Shown: one piece after another, positions 17,611 to 25,271 of the stretch
Layout of the letters: every line of letters starts with the position of its first letter
Position numbering within the stretch: position 1 is the first letter of the stretch
DNA from: Massilia sp. Root335
GTDB taxonomy: Bacteria; Pseudomonadota; Gammaproteobacteria; Burkholderiales; Burkholderiaceae_D
NCBI RefSeq assembly: GCF_001425685.1
Contig: NZ_LMCY01000037.1
Location: 1,422 to 65,421, forward strand
Direction of reading: 5' to 3'
DNA: 64,000 nt
Position numbers and translations under genes: made by a program
Notes under the pieces: generated by a model
What the model was told of the DNA's origin: nothing
Seen by the model: only the letters and a program-made list of their open reading frames with translations
Databases searched by the model: none

Positions 17611-20118
17611 ATGACGACCATGACCGAACCAGCGGCAGCCGCGCCCCGCGTCCCGCCCACCCTGCTCGTCGTCGAGGACGAATCCGTCGTCGCGATGGAC
17701 CTCGACGGGCAGCTGCACGACATGGGATACCGGGTCTGCGGCTGCGTCGACAACGGACGCGCCGCGATCGAGCGGGCACGTTCCGACCGTCCCGACCTGA
17801 TCCTGATGGACATCGTGCTCAAGGGCGAGATCGACGGCGTCGCGGCCGCGGCCCAGATCGCCCGCGAGCTGCATATCCCGGTCCTGTTCCTCACCGCCTA
17901 CAGCGACGACCAGACGGTGGAGCGCGCCGCGGGCGCATGGCCCTATGGCTACCTGACCAAGCCGTTCCAGAACCGCGAACTGCGCGCCGGCATCGAGGTG
18001 GCGCTGCGCAAGGCGGACGTCGAGCGCAAGCTGCGCGAGTCGGAACGCTGGCTCGCGGCCGTGCTGCGCGGCGTCGGCGACGCCGTCATCGCCACGGACG
18101 CGGTCGGGCGCGTCGGCCTCGCGAACCCCGCGGCCGAACGGCTGCTCGGCCTGGACGGGCTGGAGGGGCGGTTGGCGGCCGAGGTCGTGCGCCTGCGCGA
18201 TCCCGTCGGCGGCGCCGTCCTGGCGCTGGTGCCGGACACCTTGCACGCGACGCGCCAGTGCGCGCCCGCCTGCCGTGCCGCGCTGCTCGACGGCCACGAC
18301 GGCGCGGCCATCCCCGTCGACTATACGATCGGCACCATCAGCGACGACGCCGGGCGCCTCGGCGGCCTCGCGATCGTCCTGCACGACGTGCGCGAACGCG
18401 TGGCCGCGCAGGAGCGCCTGGCGCGCAGCGAGCACCGCTTTCGCGGCGCGTTCGACAACGCCCCGCTCGGCCTGGCGCTCATCGACGACGGCAACCGTTT
18501 CGTGCGCGTCAATCGGGCACTGTGCCGCCTGCTCGGCGTCGACGCGGGACGCCTCGTGGGCGCCGACCAGGCCGCGTTCGGCGACGCGTCCGACAACGCC
18601 ATCGAGAAGGAATTCCTGCGCGACCTGGTGCAGGGGCGCAGCGAGGCCGTGCAGTACGAACGGCGCTACCATGGGCGCGACGGCCAGGTGATCTGGGCGC
18701 TCGTATCCGCCTCGCTGCTGCCGGCCAATGCCGACCCGGAGCAGTTTCTCGTACAAATCAACGACGTCACGGAACGCAAGCGCGCCGAGCATGCGCTCGA
18801 ACACCTGGCGCATCACGATGCGCTGACCGGCGTCGCCAACCGGACCTTGCTGAACGAGGAAGTCGAACACGAGATCGCCGTCGCGCGCCGCCAGAAGTCG
18901 CGGCTGGCCGTCGTGTTCCTCGACCTCGATTACTTCAAGCACGTCAACGACAGCCTCGGGCATGAAGCGGGCGACATGGTTCTCAAGGAAATCTCAGCGC
19001 GCTTGACGCGCACCGTGCGGACGATCGACATCGTCGGCCGCATGGGCGGCGACGAGTTCGTCGTCGTGCTGTGCGGCGTGACGGACACCCGCGGCGTGCT
19101 GGCCCTCACGGACAAATTGCGGACGGAATGCGCAAAGCCGATGACGGTAGGCGCGCATGAGGTCAGGCTCGCCGTCAGCATGGGCGTGAGCCTGTTCCCG
19201 GACGACGCCCAGGATTTCCGCACGCTGCTGCGCTTTGCCGACAGCGCGCTGTACCAGGCAAAAGGTGAGGGGCGCAACAATGTGCAGTTCTACCGTCCCG
19301 AACTGACCGCGCAGATGGAGATGCGCACGCGCCTCGGCGCCGGGCTCCGCGTGGCCCTGGAGCGCAACGAGCTGGAGATGCATTACCAGCCCATCGTCGC
19401 GCTCGACGACGACCTGCCGGCCGCCGCGGAAGCGCTGATCCGCTGGCGCCATCCGGAACTCGGCCTGCTGCTGCCGGGCGTGTTCCTGCCTGTGCTGGAG
19501 GAATCGTCGATGGGAGAAGCGATCGGTGCCTGGGCGATGCTCGAGGCCTGCCGCCAGGCCGCCCGCTGGAATGCCGGCAACGCCCGTCCGCTGCGCATGG
19601 GCGTGAACGTGACGGCGGCGCAGTTCAAGTCGGGCGCCATCGTGGGCACGGTCGAGAACGCGCTGCGCGAGACCGGCCTGGCCAGCGACCGCCTGTGCAT
19701 CGAGATCACCGAACACAGCCAGCTGACCGACGACGCGCACACCCGGGCCATGCTCGCCGCCCTCAAGAGCCTGGGCGTGCTGGTCGCGATCGACGATTTC
19801 GGCACCGGCTATTCCTCGCTCGGCTACATCAGCCGCCTGCGCCCGGACGAGCTCAAGATCGACAAGTCGCTCGTGACGGACGTCGACAGCGACCCGGAGC
19901 GCGCCGGCCTCGTCACGGCCGCGCTGGCCATGGCCCGCAGCCTGAACCTGGAAGTGGTGTCCGAGGGTGTCGAGACGGAGGCGGAACTGGCTTTCCTGCG
20001 CGCCCACGGCTGCGATATGGTGCAGGGCTTCCTGTACGCCCGGCCGGCGACGGCGGCGGAATTCGAGCACTGGATGGCACGCGGCGCGCCGCCCGGCGGG
20101 ATGCACGCCGGCGCGTGA
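17611..20118 (+). CDS. Response regulator REC-PAS-PAS-GGDEF-EAL
   Basis: An 835-residue c-di-GMP enzyme. The receiver domain (about 15-135) has phospho-acceptor Asp67 in ILMDIVLKG. Two PAS domains follow (about 145-270 and 275-400). The diguanylate cyclase signature GGDEF is at 479-483 with an RTID inhibitory I-site exactly five residues upstream. The phosphodiesterase domain has EAL at 607-609 with intact DDFGTGYSS, KIDKS and EGVE motifs. Both catalytic domains look active, so net activity may depend on phosphorylation by the kinase encoded just upstream. The ATG at 17611 was chosen; an in-frame GTG at 17581 overlaps the kinase gene. Confidence 0.92.
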   Translation: MTTMTEPAAAAPRVPPTLLVVEDESVVAMDLDGQLHDMGYRVCGCVDNGRAAIERARSDRPDLILMDIVLKGEIDGVAAAAQIARELHIPVLFLTAYSDDQTVERAAGAWPYGYLTKPFQNRELRAGIEVALRKADVERKLRESERWLAAVLRGVGDAVIATDAVGRVGLANPAAERLLGLDGLEGRLAAEVVRLRDPVGGAVLALVPDTLHATRQCAPACRAALLDGHDGAAIPVDYTIGTISDDAGRLGGLAIVLHDVRERVAAQERLARSEHRFRGAFDNAPLGLALIDDGNRFVRVNRALCRLLGVDAGRLVGADQAAFGDASDNAIEKEFLRDLVQGRSEAVQYERRYHGRDGQVIWALVSASLLPANADPEQFLVQINDVTERKRAEHALEHLAHHDALTGVANRTLLNEEVEHEIAVARRQKSRLAVVFLDLDYFKHVNDSLGHEAGDMVLKEISARLTRTVRTIDIVGRMGGDEFVVVLCGVTDTRGVLALTDKLRTECAKPMTVGAHEVRLAVSMGVSLFPDDAQDFRTLLRFADSALYQAKGEGRNNVQFYRPELTAQMEMRTRLGAGLRVALERNELEMHYQPIVALDDDLPAAAEALIRWRHPELGLLLPGVFLPVLEESSMGEAIGAWAMLEACRQAARWNAGNARPLRMGVNVTAAQFKSGAIVGTVENALRETGLASDRLCIEITEHSQLTDDAHTRAMLAALKSLGVLVAIDDFGTGYSSLGYISRLRPDELKIDKSLVTDVDSDPERAGLVTAALAMARSLNLEVVSEGVETEAELAFLRAHGCDMVQGFLYARPATAAEFEHWMARGAPPGGMHAGA

Positions 20119-20139
20119 CGGGGCCCGCCGTCGCCGCGG

Positions 20140-20946
20140 CTAGCGTCCGCCGGTCTTGCCGCCGCTCCCTGCCGGCGCCGACGGACTGCCGAGCACCTTG
20201 CGCAGCGCGTCGGCCTGGGCGTTGATCTCGGTGCTGTCGATGGCCTGCAGCGCCGTCGTCGGCTTGCCGTAATACGCTTCGGTCAGGCGCCGGTTGTAGC
20301 GCACGTCGTTGATGCCGACCGTGACCGCATTGCCGAACAGGCCCTTGCTGCCGGACCACACGACGACGTCGCCCGCCGTCGAGCCCTGGGCCATGCGGGC
20401 GAAGTTGACGACGGTGAGGCCGGCATCGGCGCTGAGCGAGAAATTGTTGCGGTTGCGGAAGCTGTCCACCGCTTTCTGGTTCAGCAGGAGCAGGGCGATG
20501 GGCCCGCCCTCCGCGCCGGCCTGCAGTCCGATGCTGAGGCCGCCGATGTCGAAGAACGCCGGGTTGCCCCAGGTGCCGTCCGCGCGCCTGACCATCAGCA
20601 CGCCGGCGCCGCCCGCGCCGCCGACGCCGAGCGCGGCGCGGCCGTAGGTCGGGACGATGAAGACGCCGCGTGCGCGGTCCAGCAACCCGGCCATGCCGGC
20701 CTCGTTGTCCATCGTGTGCACGACGCCCACGGCATCGCTGACGTGCTTGACGGCCGTCTGCTGGCGGCGCGTGGCGGTGTCGCTGTCCGCACCGCGGGCC
20801 GCCCGGCCGGATGCCGCGGTGGCGGCCGGCAGGGCGCAGGCCAGCATGAGCAGGGCGGCGATGCCGACCAGGGCATGCCGGAGGGCGGACCGGCGCCGGT
20901 CCGTAAGCGGCGTCGGGGGTGTTGCGCGTGGCATCGTGTGCGTCAT
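20140..20946 (-). CDS. SYLF/YSC84-like lipid-binding domain protein
   Basis: A 268-residue exported protein with a hydrophobic signal segment (ALVGIAALLMLACALPAATAA) after a basic N-terminus. The mature part contains the SYLF/YSC84 pattern: ARGVFIVPTYGRAALGVGGAGGAGVLMVR, DIGGLSIGLQAGAEGGPIALLLLN and SLSADAGLTVVNF. Members bind phosphoinositides in eukaryotes; bacterial members are envelope proteins of unclear role. The ATG at 20946 is preceded by GAGGAGA, a strong ribosome site. Convergent with the c-di-GMP regulator (21-bp gap) and divergent from the next gene. Confidence 0.85.
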   Translation of the reverse strand: MTHTMPRATPPTPLTDRRRSALRHALVGIAALLMLACALPAATAASGRAARGADSDTATRRQQTAVKHVSDAVGVVHTMDNEAGMAGLLDRARGVFIVPTYGRAALGVGGAGGAGVLMVRRADGTWGNPAFFDIGGLSIGLQAGAEGGPIALLLLNQKAVDSFRNRNNFSLSADAGLTVVNFARMAQGSTAGDVVVWSGSKGLFGNAVTVGINDVRYNRRLTEAYYGKPTTALQAIDSTEINAQADALRKVLGSPSAPAGSGGKTGGR

Positions 20947-21123
20947 GGCGATCTCCTCGGTTCGGCCGGCCGCGGCCGGCGGTGTGCGGCGACGGGCCGG
21001 CGATTCAGGTGGAGCATATGGGGGGACCCGCATGCGCGTTTGACATGTATCAGTCGTGCGCCGGTGGCGTCCGGCCCCGTCCGCGCGCCGTATCATGGGG
21101 TCCGGCCGCAAGGAGCGTCGTCG

Positions 21124-21495
21124 ATGGTCTATCGGTTTCTCGCCGCCCTGGTGCTGGTGCTGCACCTCGGCTTCATCCTGTTCGTCGTCGCCGGTGCGGC
21201 CCTCGTGCTGCGCCGGCGACGGCTGTGGCCGCTCCACCTGGCCGCCGTCGCGTGGGGTATCGCGATCGAGGTCACGGGCGCGGCCTGTCCGCTCACCGCG
21301 CTCGAAATCCGGCTGCGGCTGCTCGCGGGGGCGGCGGGCTATGCCGGCGGCTTCGTCGACCATTATCTGGTCGGGCTGATCTACCCGGCGGGCCTCACGC
21401 GTGGCATGCAGTGGCTGCTGGCGGCGGCCGTGCTGGCGCTGAACGCGGTGTTCTATGTGCGCATCTTGCGCGGCGCGCGCGCCGGCGGGCATTGA
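21124..21495 (+). CDS. DUF2784 membrane protein
   Basis: A 123-residue integral membrane protein with three to four predicted helices: FLAALVLVLHLGFILFVVAG, a second at WPLHLAAVAWGIAIEVTG, and a C-terminal LLAAAVLALNAVFYV. The arrangement, with the ACPLTALE segment, matches the DUF2784 family, function unknown. AAGGAG lies 8 bases before the ATG. It stands alone between the SYLF gene and a DUF427 gene. Confidence 0.82.
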   Translation: MVYRFLAALVLVLHLGFILFVVAGAALVLRRRRLWPLHLAAVAWGIAIEVTGAACPLTALEIRLRLLAGAAGYAGGFVDHYLVGLIYPAGLTRGMQWLLAAAVLALNAVFYVRILRGARAGGH

Positions 21496-21709
21496 CGCAG
21501 GTCTGGCGGACGCACGGAACCGCCGGCGTGCCGTCCGATCCAATCACACGACGGCCGCGTTGCCGGCCCGGGAGAAAGCGCATGGAAAGCATAATCGTTC
21601 GTCCATGGGTGGCGCGCTCGTGGTGGGTGCCGGCCGTGCGCGCCAGGCCGGCGGGCACGCGCGGGACCTGATAGCATGAGGCCGTATCGTTCCACGATGG
21701 GAGACGCGC

Positions 21710-22081
21710 ATGCCGATCAACATGAAGATGCCTGGCCCCGACCACCCGATCACGATCGGTCCCGCGAGCGGCCGTGTGACCGTCCGCGCGGGCGGTGCCG
21801 TGATCGCCAGCAGCGACCGCGCGCTTGCGTTGCGCGAGGCGAACTATCCACCCGTGCTGTACATCCCGCGCGAGGATGTCGCGATGGACCGCTTGCGGCG
21901 CACCGATCAGTACACCCATTGTCCGTACAAGGGAGATTGCGCCTATTTCTCGGTCGCGGCGGCCGGGCCGCAGGGCGAAAACGCGGCGTGGAGCTACGAG
22001 TCGCCGTATCCCGCCGTCGCCGCGATCCGCGGACACCTGGCGTTCTATCCCGACCGCGTCGACGCGATCGAGACCAGCTGA
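21710..22081 (+). CDS. DUF427 domain protein
   Basis: A 123-residue cytosolic protein matching the small beta-tent DUF427 family. Hallmarks visible are the opening P-H-I-like strand, RVTVRAGGAVIASSDRALAL, YPPVLYIPREDV, and the conserved CPYKGDCAYFSV around residues 71-82, then AFYPDRVDAIE near the end. Members are conserved singletons of uncertain function. A GGGAGA ribosome site precedes the ATG. Confidence 0.88.
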   Translation: MPINMKMPGPDHPITIGPASGRVTVRAGGAVIASSDRALALREANYPPVLYIPREDVAMDRLRRTDQYTHCPYKGDCAYFSVAAAGPQGENAAWSYESPYPAVAAIRGHLAFYPDRVDAIETS

Positions 22082-22139
22082 GCCTGTTACCGTGGCACGA
22101 TGAGCGGCACGGCGTCCAGAAGCTGGACGGGCGGGGGAC

Positions 22140-23141
22140 CTAGACCGCGGCGCGGTTGAGCCGGTGCACGCCGCCGGCGTCGGCGCGGCCCGGGCGCGGG
22201 GCCTGCGGCGTCAGGTGCAGGGTGGTGCGGGCCAGCGCGTCCATGCGCACGCCGAGGGGACGCCGGGCCGGACCGGGTTCCAGGCGGGTGGCGAACATCC
22301 ACAGCACGGGATAGTCCAGTGTCGCCGGCACGGCCACGTTCAGGATCATGGCCAGTTGCCAGTCGGCACACTGGAGATCGTCGATGCAGATGAGCAGTGG
22401 CTGCTTGCCGCCGTTGTGCTGCACCCTGTGCTGGAGCAGGGCGCACAGGGCGGCCGTCTGCAGCAGCTGGGTCGCCGGCAGCGGCCAGTCCGGCACCGTG
22501 TCGATCAGGCTGACGCAGGCGTCGACGTGCGCCGCAGGCAGGGCCAGGGCGGCGCAGCGTGCGCGCACGAGGTCGGCCAGCTGCGCGTCGTCGGCCGCGG
22601 CGTCGGGCGCGAGGCCGAGCAGGGCGAGCATCAGGCGCGCGGCGGTGTGGGCGACGGGCTGGCCGGCCGTGCCGCCGTCGAGCACGACGCAGGCATAGCC
22701 GCGCGCGCGGGCATCGCTGGCGCCGAACGCGAGCAGTCGCGACTTGCCGGCGCCTTCCGCGCCCTGGATGTCGATGATCCGGCCGCGGCCCGCCACGTGG
22801 ACGGCGTCGATGACGGCGCGGCACTGCAGGCGTTCGACGTCGGACGGGTCCGGTGCCGGACGCGACGGCGGCGTGTGGTGCTGTGGTTCGGCGTCGATCA
22901 ACGACTCGACGCCGATGCCGTAGAACGCGGCCAGGTGGCGCACGGTGCGGTAGGGGACTGGCTTGCCGGATTCCGCCCGGTTGAGGGCGGCGCGGGTGAG
23001 GCATTGGCGCCGTTCCTGGAACTGTTCGGACAACGCCTCGCGTCCGCCGCGGCGCTGGCGCAGGGCTTTCAGGTTGTGCACGTCGAGCATGACGCGGGCG
23101 TCAAGGGGCAGGATGGGCGAGGAAGCGAAGTTGAGTGTCAT
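22140..23141 (-). CDS. HTH-ATPase protein transcribed from a sigma-54 promoter
   Basis: A 333-residue protein. An N-terminal helix-turn-helix of Cro/XRE type (about 19-80, with LTRAALNRAESGKPVPYRTVRHLAAFYG) is joined to an AAA_16-like ATPase with Walker A GAEGAGKS near 126 and Walker B LLICIDDLQ near 255-263. The protein stops soon after the nucleotide-binding core, without the helical arm or C-terminal effector usual in MalT-like proteins. A perfect -24/-12 promoter core lies 49 bp upstream of the ATG, implying activation by the divergent sigma-54 activator. The ribosome site is weak. Function unknown; a regulatory ATPase is the best reading. Confidence 0.62.
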   Translation of the reverse strand: MTLNFASSPILPLDARVMLDVHNLKALRQRRGGREALSEQFQERRQCLTRAALNRAESGKPVPYRTVRHLAAFYGIGVESLIDAEPQHHTPPSRPAPDPSDVERLQCRAVIDAVHVAGRGRIIDIQGAEGAGKSRLLAFGASDARARGYACVVLDGGTAGQPVAHTAARLMLALLGLAPDAAADDAQLADLVRARCAALALPAAHVDACVSLIDTVPDWPLPATQLLQTAALCALLQHRVQHNGGKQPLLICIDDLQCADWQLAMILNVAVPATLDYPVLWMFATRLEPGPARRPLGVRMDALARTTLHLTPQAPRPGRADAGGVHRLNRAAV

Positions 23142-23189
23142 GGCACGTTCAGGAAAATGGCGCCGCCCCGATGGCGGCACTACCACTAT

Positions 23190-23205
23190 TGCAAGCGCCG
23201 TGCCA
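23190..23205 (-). promoter_or_regulatory. Sigma-54 (-24/-12) promoter
   Basis: Read on the minus strand the site is TGGCACG-GCGC-TTGCA, an exact match to the RpoN core consensus TGGCACG-N4-TTGCW with correct GG/GC spacing. It lies 49 bp upstream of the HTH-ATPase start codon and in the same divergent interval as a gene for a sigma-54 activator, which makes chance occurrence unlikely. Confidence 0.85.
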
Positions 23206-23268
23206 TGCTGATAACCAGGCTTATGAGGGGTGTGCGACCCGGTTTACGGCCCTTCCGGTGTTTCTGAG

Positions 23269-23304
23269 TGTAAAATTGCCATGTGTTTTTACATGTAAAA
23301 GTGC
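23269..23304. promoter_or_regulatory. Candidate activator-binding site (palindrome plus direct repeat)
   Basis: A 14-bp perfect palindrome TTTTACATGTAAAA spans 23287-23300. In addition TGTAAAATTGC (23269-23279) and TGTAAAAGTGC (23294-23304) form a direct repeat 25 bp apart. The site is about 65-115 bp upstream of the minus-strand sigma-54 promoter and just before the activator gene, the expected place for an upstream activating sequence that could also autoregulate. The binding protein is inferred only. Confidence 0.5.
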
Positions 23305-23321
23305 ATCCTGACGTGCCGCGC

Positions 23322-24848
23322 ATGAGCGATTCCACCGAATACACCCAGACATTGCAGTTGTCCGCCCAAGGCATCCCGGCGCGGCCGCTGCTCGCGCTGA
23401 CGATCCTCTGGCACCCGGACGCGGCGCGCATCGGCGAGCAGTTCGTCGGCGATCCGGCCGCGCTGGACGTGAACCGCTACGGGCCGCTGTTCTATCGGCC
23501 GGGCCAGGCCGGCCTGCCGCTCGGCCACGGCACGATCTCGCGCGACCCGGTGCGGATCGTGCGCGACGGCGAGGGCGTCACGCTGCACCTGCCCGCCACC
23601 CGCATGCCGGTCGAACTGAACGGACGGGCCACGACGGGCCAGGTGCGGTTCGACGCGTCCGAGGTCGCGCGCGGCCAGGTCTTGATGCTGGGCCGCGCCG
23701 TCGTGCTGTGCCTGCACTGGATGCATTGCCTGCCCAAGCACAATCCCGTGCCCGGCCTCGTCGGCGTGGGAGCGGCGGCCATCGGGCTGCGCGACCAGAT
23801 CCGGATGGTGGCGCCGACCGACATCCCCGTGCTGCTGCTGGGCGAGACGGGCACCGGCAAGGAAATCGCGGCGCGCGCCATCCACGCGCTCGGCCAGCGC
23901 GCCCAGACGCGGCTGGTGGCCGTGAACATGGCGGCATTGAACGAATCGCTGGCGGCCGCCGAACTGTTCGGCGCGGCGCGCGGCGCGTACACGGGCGCGC
24001 AGGAGCGCCGCGGCCTGTTCGCCGAGGCCGACGGCGCCACGCTGTTCCTCGACGAGATAGGCAACGCACCGCCCAGCGTCCAGCCGATGCTGCTGCGCGT
24101 GCTGGAAGGCGGCGATTATCGCCCGCTGGGCGCGAGCCACGACCGCAAGACGAGCGCGCGTCTGATCGCGGCGACCGACCAGGACCTGGACACGGCCGTG
24201 TTCAACCAGGCCCTGCTGCGCCGCCTGGAGGGATTCGCGATCCAGCTGCCGCCGCTGCGCGAGCGGCGCGAAGACATTGGCGTGCTGATCGTGCACCTGT
24301 TGCAGGCGCATGGCGCCCAGCCGGCGCTGCCGGTGGAACTGGTGGTGGAGATCGCGTGCTACGACTGGCCGGGCAACATCCGCCAGTTGGGACACACGCT
24401 GCGGCGCGCGGCACTGCTGGTGCAGCATGGCGGCGCGCCGCAGCTCGAACAACTGGTGCGCCTGACGCCGGCGCCGTCCGGCAGCGCGGCGCGCCTGATG
24501 CCAGCCGTGGAGGCCGCGCCGGCGCCGGCGCCGGCGCCCGCCGCGGTTGCGGCCGAACCGCCGCGCCGCAAGCCATCCGAGCTGACCGACGCCGACGTGC
24601 TCGAGGCGATGGCCGGCAACGACTGGAACATCCAGGCCGCGTCGCGCGCCCTCGGCATCTCGCGGCCGACGATGTACAAGCTGCTCGACGCCCACGCGGA
24701 GATCCGCTGGGCCGAACGGATTCCGGCCGATGAGATCGAGCGGACACTGGCAGCGTGCGACGGCGACGTGGCGCGCTGCGCGGTGGTGCTCAAGACGCCG
24801 ACGGAGTCGTTGCGGCGGGAGGTGAGAAGGTTGCGCGAGAGTGTTTGA
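23322..24848 (+). CDS. Sigma-54-dependent activator with FHA-like N-terminal domain
   Basis: A 508-residue enhancer-binding protein. Residues about 20-135 have the strand pattern of an FHA domain (LGHGTISRDPVRIV, then PVELNG), though the key serine/histidine loop is degenerate. The AAA+ domain has Walker A GETGTGKE (174-181), the sigma-54 contact loop GAYTGA (221-226) and Walker B LFLDEIG around Asp244. The C-terminus holds two Fis-like helical segments (DWNIQAASRALGISRPTMYKLL near 427-448, and a second after 460). The start is the ATG at 23322; a GTG at 23283 is an alternative. FHA activators often answer to Ser/Thr kinases, and one lies convergently next door. Confidence 0.85.
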   Translation: MSDSTEYTQTLQLSAQGIPARPLLALTILWHPDAARIGEQFVGDPAALDVNRYGPLFYRPGQAGLPLGHGTISRDPVRIVRDGEGVTLHLPATRMPVELNGRATTGQVRFDASEVARGQVLMLGRAVVLCLHWMHCLPKHNPVPGLVGVGAAAIGLRDQIRMVAPTDIPVLLLGETGTGKEIAARAIHALGQRAQTRLVAVNMAALNESLAAAELFGAARGAYTGAQERRGLFAEADGATLFLDEIGNAPPSVQPMLLRVLEGGDYRPLGASHDRKTSARLIAATDQDLDTAVFNQALLRRLEGFAIQLPPLRERREDIGVLIVHLLQAHGAQPALPVELVVEIACYDWPGNIRQLGHTLRRAALLVQHGGAPQLEQLVRLTPAPSGSAARLMPAVEAAPAPAPAPAAVAAEPPRRKPSELTDADVLEAMAGNDWNIQAASRALGISRPTMYKLLDAHAEIRWAERIPADEIERTLAACDGDVARCAVVLKTPTESLRREVRRLRESV

Positions 24849-25226
24849 TCAGCAGTGCGACCCGACGATCACCTCGGGATCTGGCAGGTAGTAAAACGCT
24901 GTCGTGCCGTCGTCATTATGAGCAGAGAAGGAAACGGTGAAGCCCCAGGCACCGTCTCCGGGTTTGATGTTTAACGTGGAGTTTGCCTTCAGATTGATGC
25001 GGTTTCCTTCTGCAAATGGGGAAGAGCCGCGGCAGCCGCTTTCCATTTGTCCACTGATCAGTACGCACTCTGCAATATCACCTGGGCCTTCAAATTGGAA
25101 AGCGACTTTGTCTCCTGGTTGCGCTGGGAACGAATCGCCGTCTTGGCACGATACGCCGTTCAAGCTCCAGGTCGCGAGGGTCTGGCCCTGAACGTAGGTC
25201 ACGGTGAGTTGATGAGTTTGAGGCAT
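24849..25226 (-). CDS. Unrecognised 125-aa beta-rich protein
   Basis: I do not recognise this family. The 125-residue protein has no signal peptide, alternating hydrophobic strands and four cysteines (C28, C54, C64 and the C-terminal C125), suggesting a compact beta-sandwich. AAGGAAG before the ATG is a good ribosome site. It begins 45 bp after the Ser/Thr kinase stop codon, so it is likely co-transcribed. Its stop codon abuts that of the convergent sigma-54 activator inside the palindrome TGATCA. A hand count over 24961-25140 gives 93 of 180 G+C (52%), far below the neighbourhood, a sign of recent acquisition. It may be a kinase substrate or the output of this island. Confidence 0.65.
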   Translation of the reverse strand: MPQTHQLTVTYVQGQTLATWSLNGVSCQDGDSFPAQPGDKVAFQFEGPGDIAECVLISGQMESGCRGSSPFAEGNRINLKANSTLNIKPGDGAWGFTVSFSAHNDDGTTAFYYLPDPEVIVGSHC

Positions 25227-25271
25227 GATCTTCCTTTCGGTTGGACAGCGGATAAATGGGATGAGCTGGCG

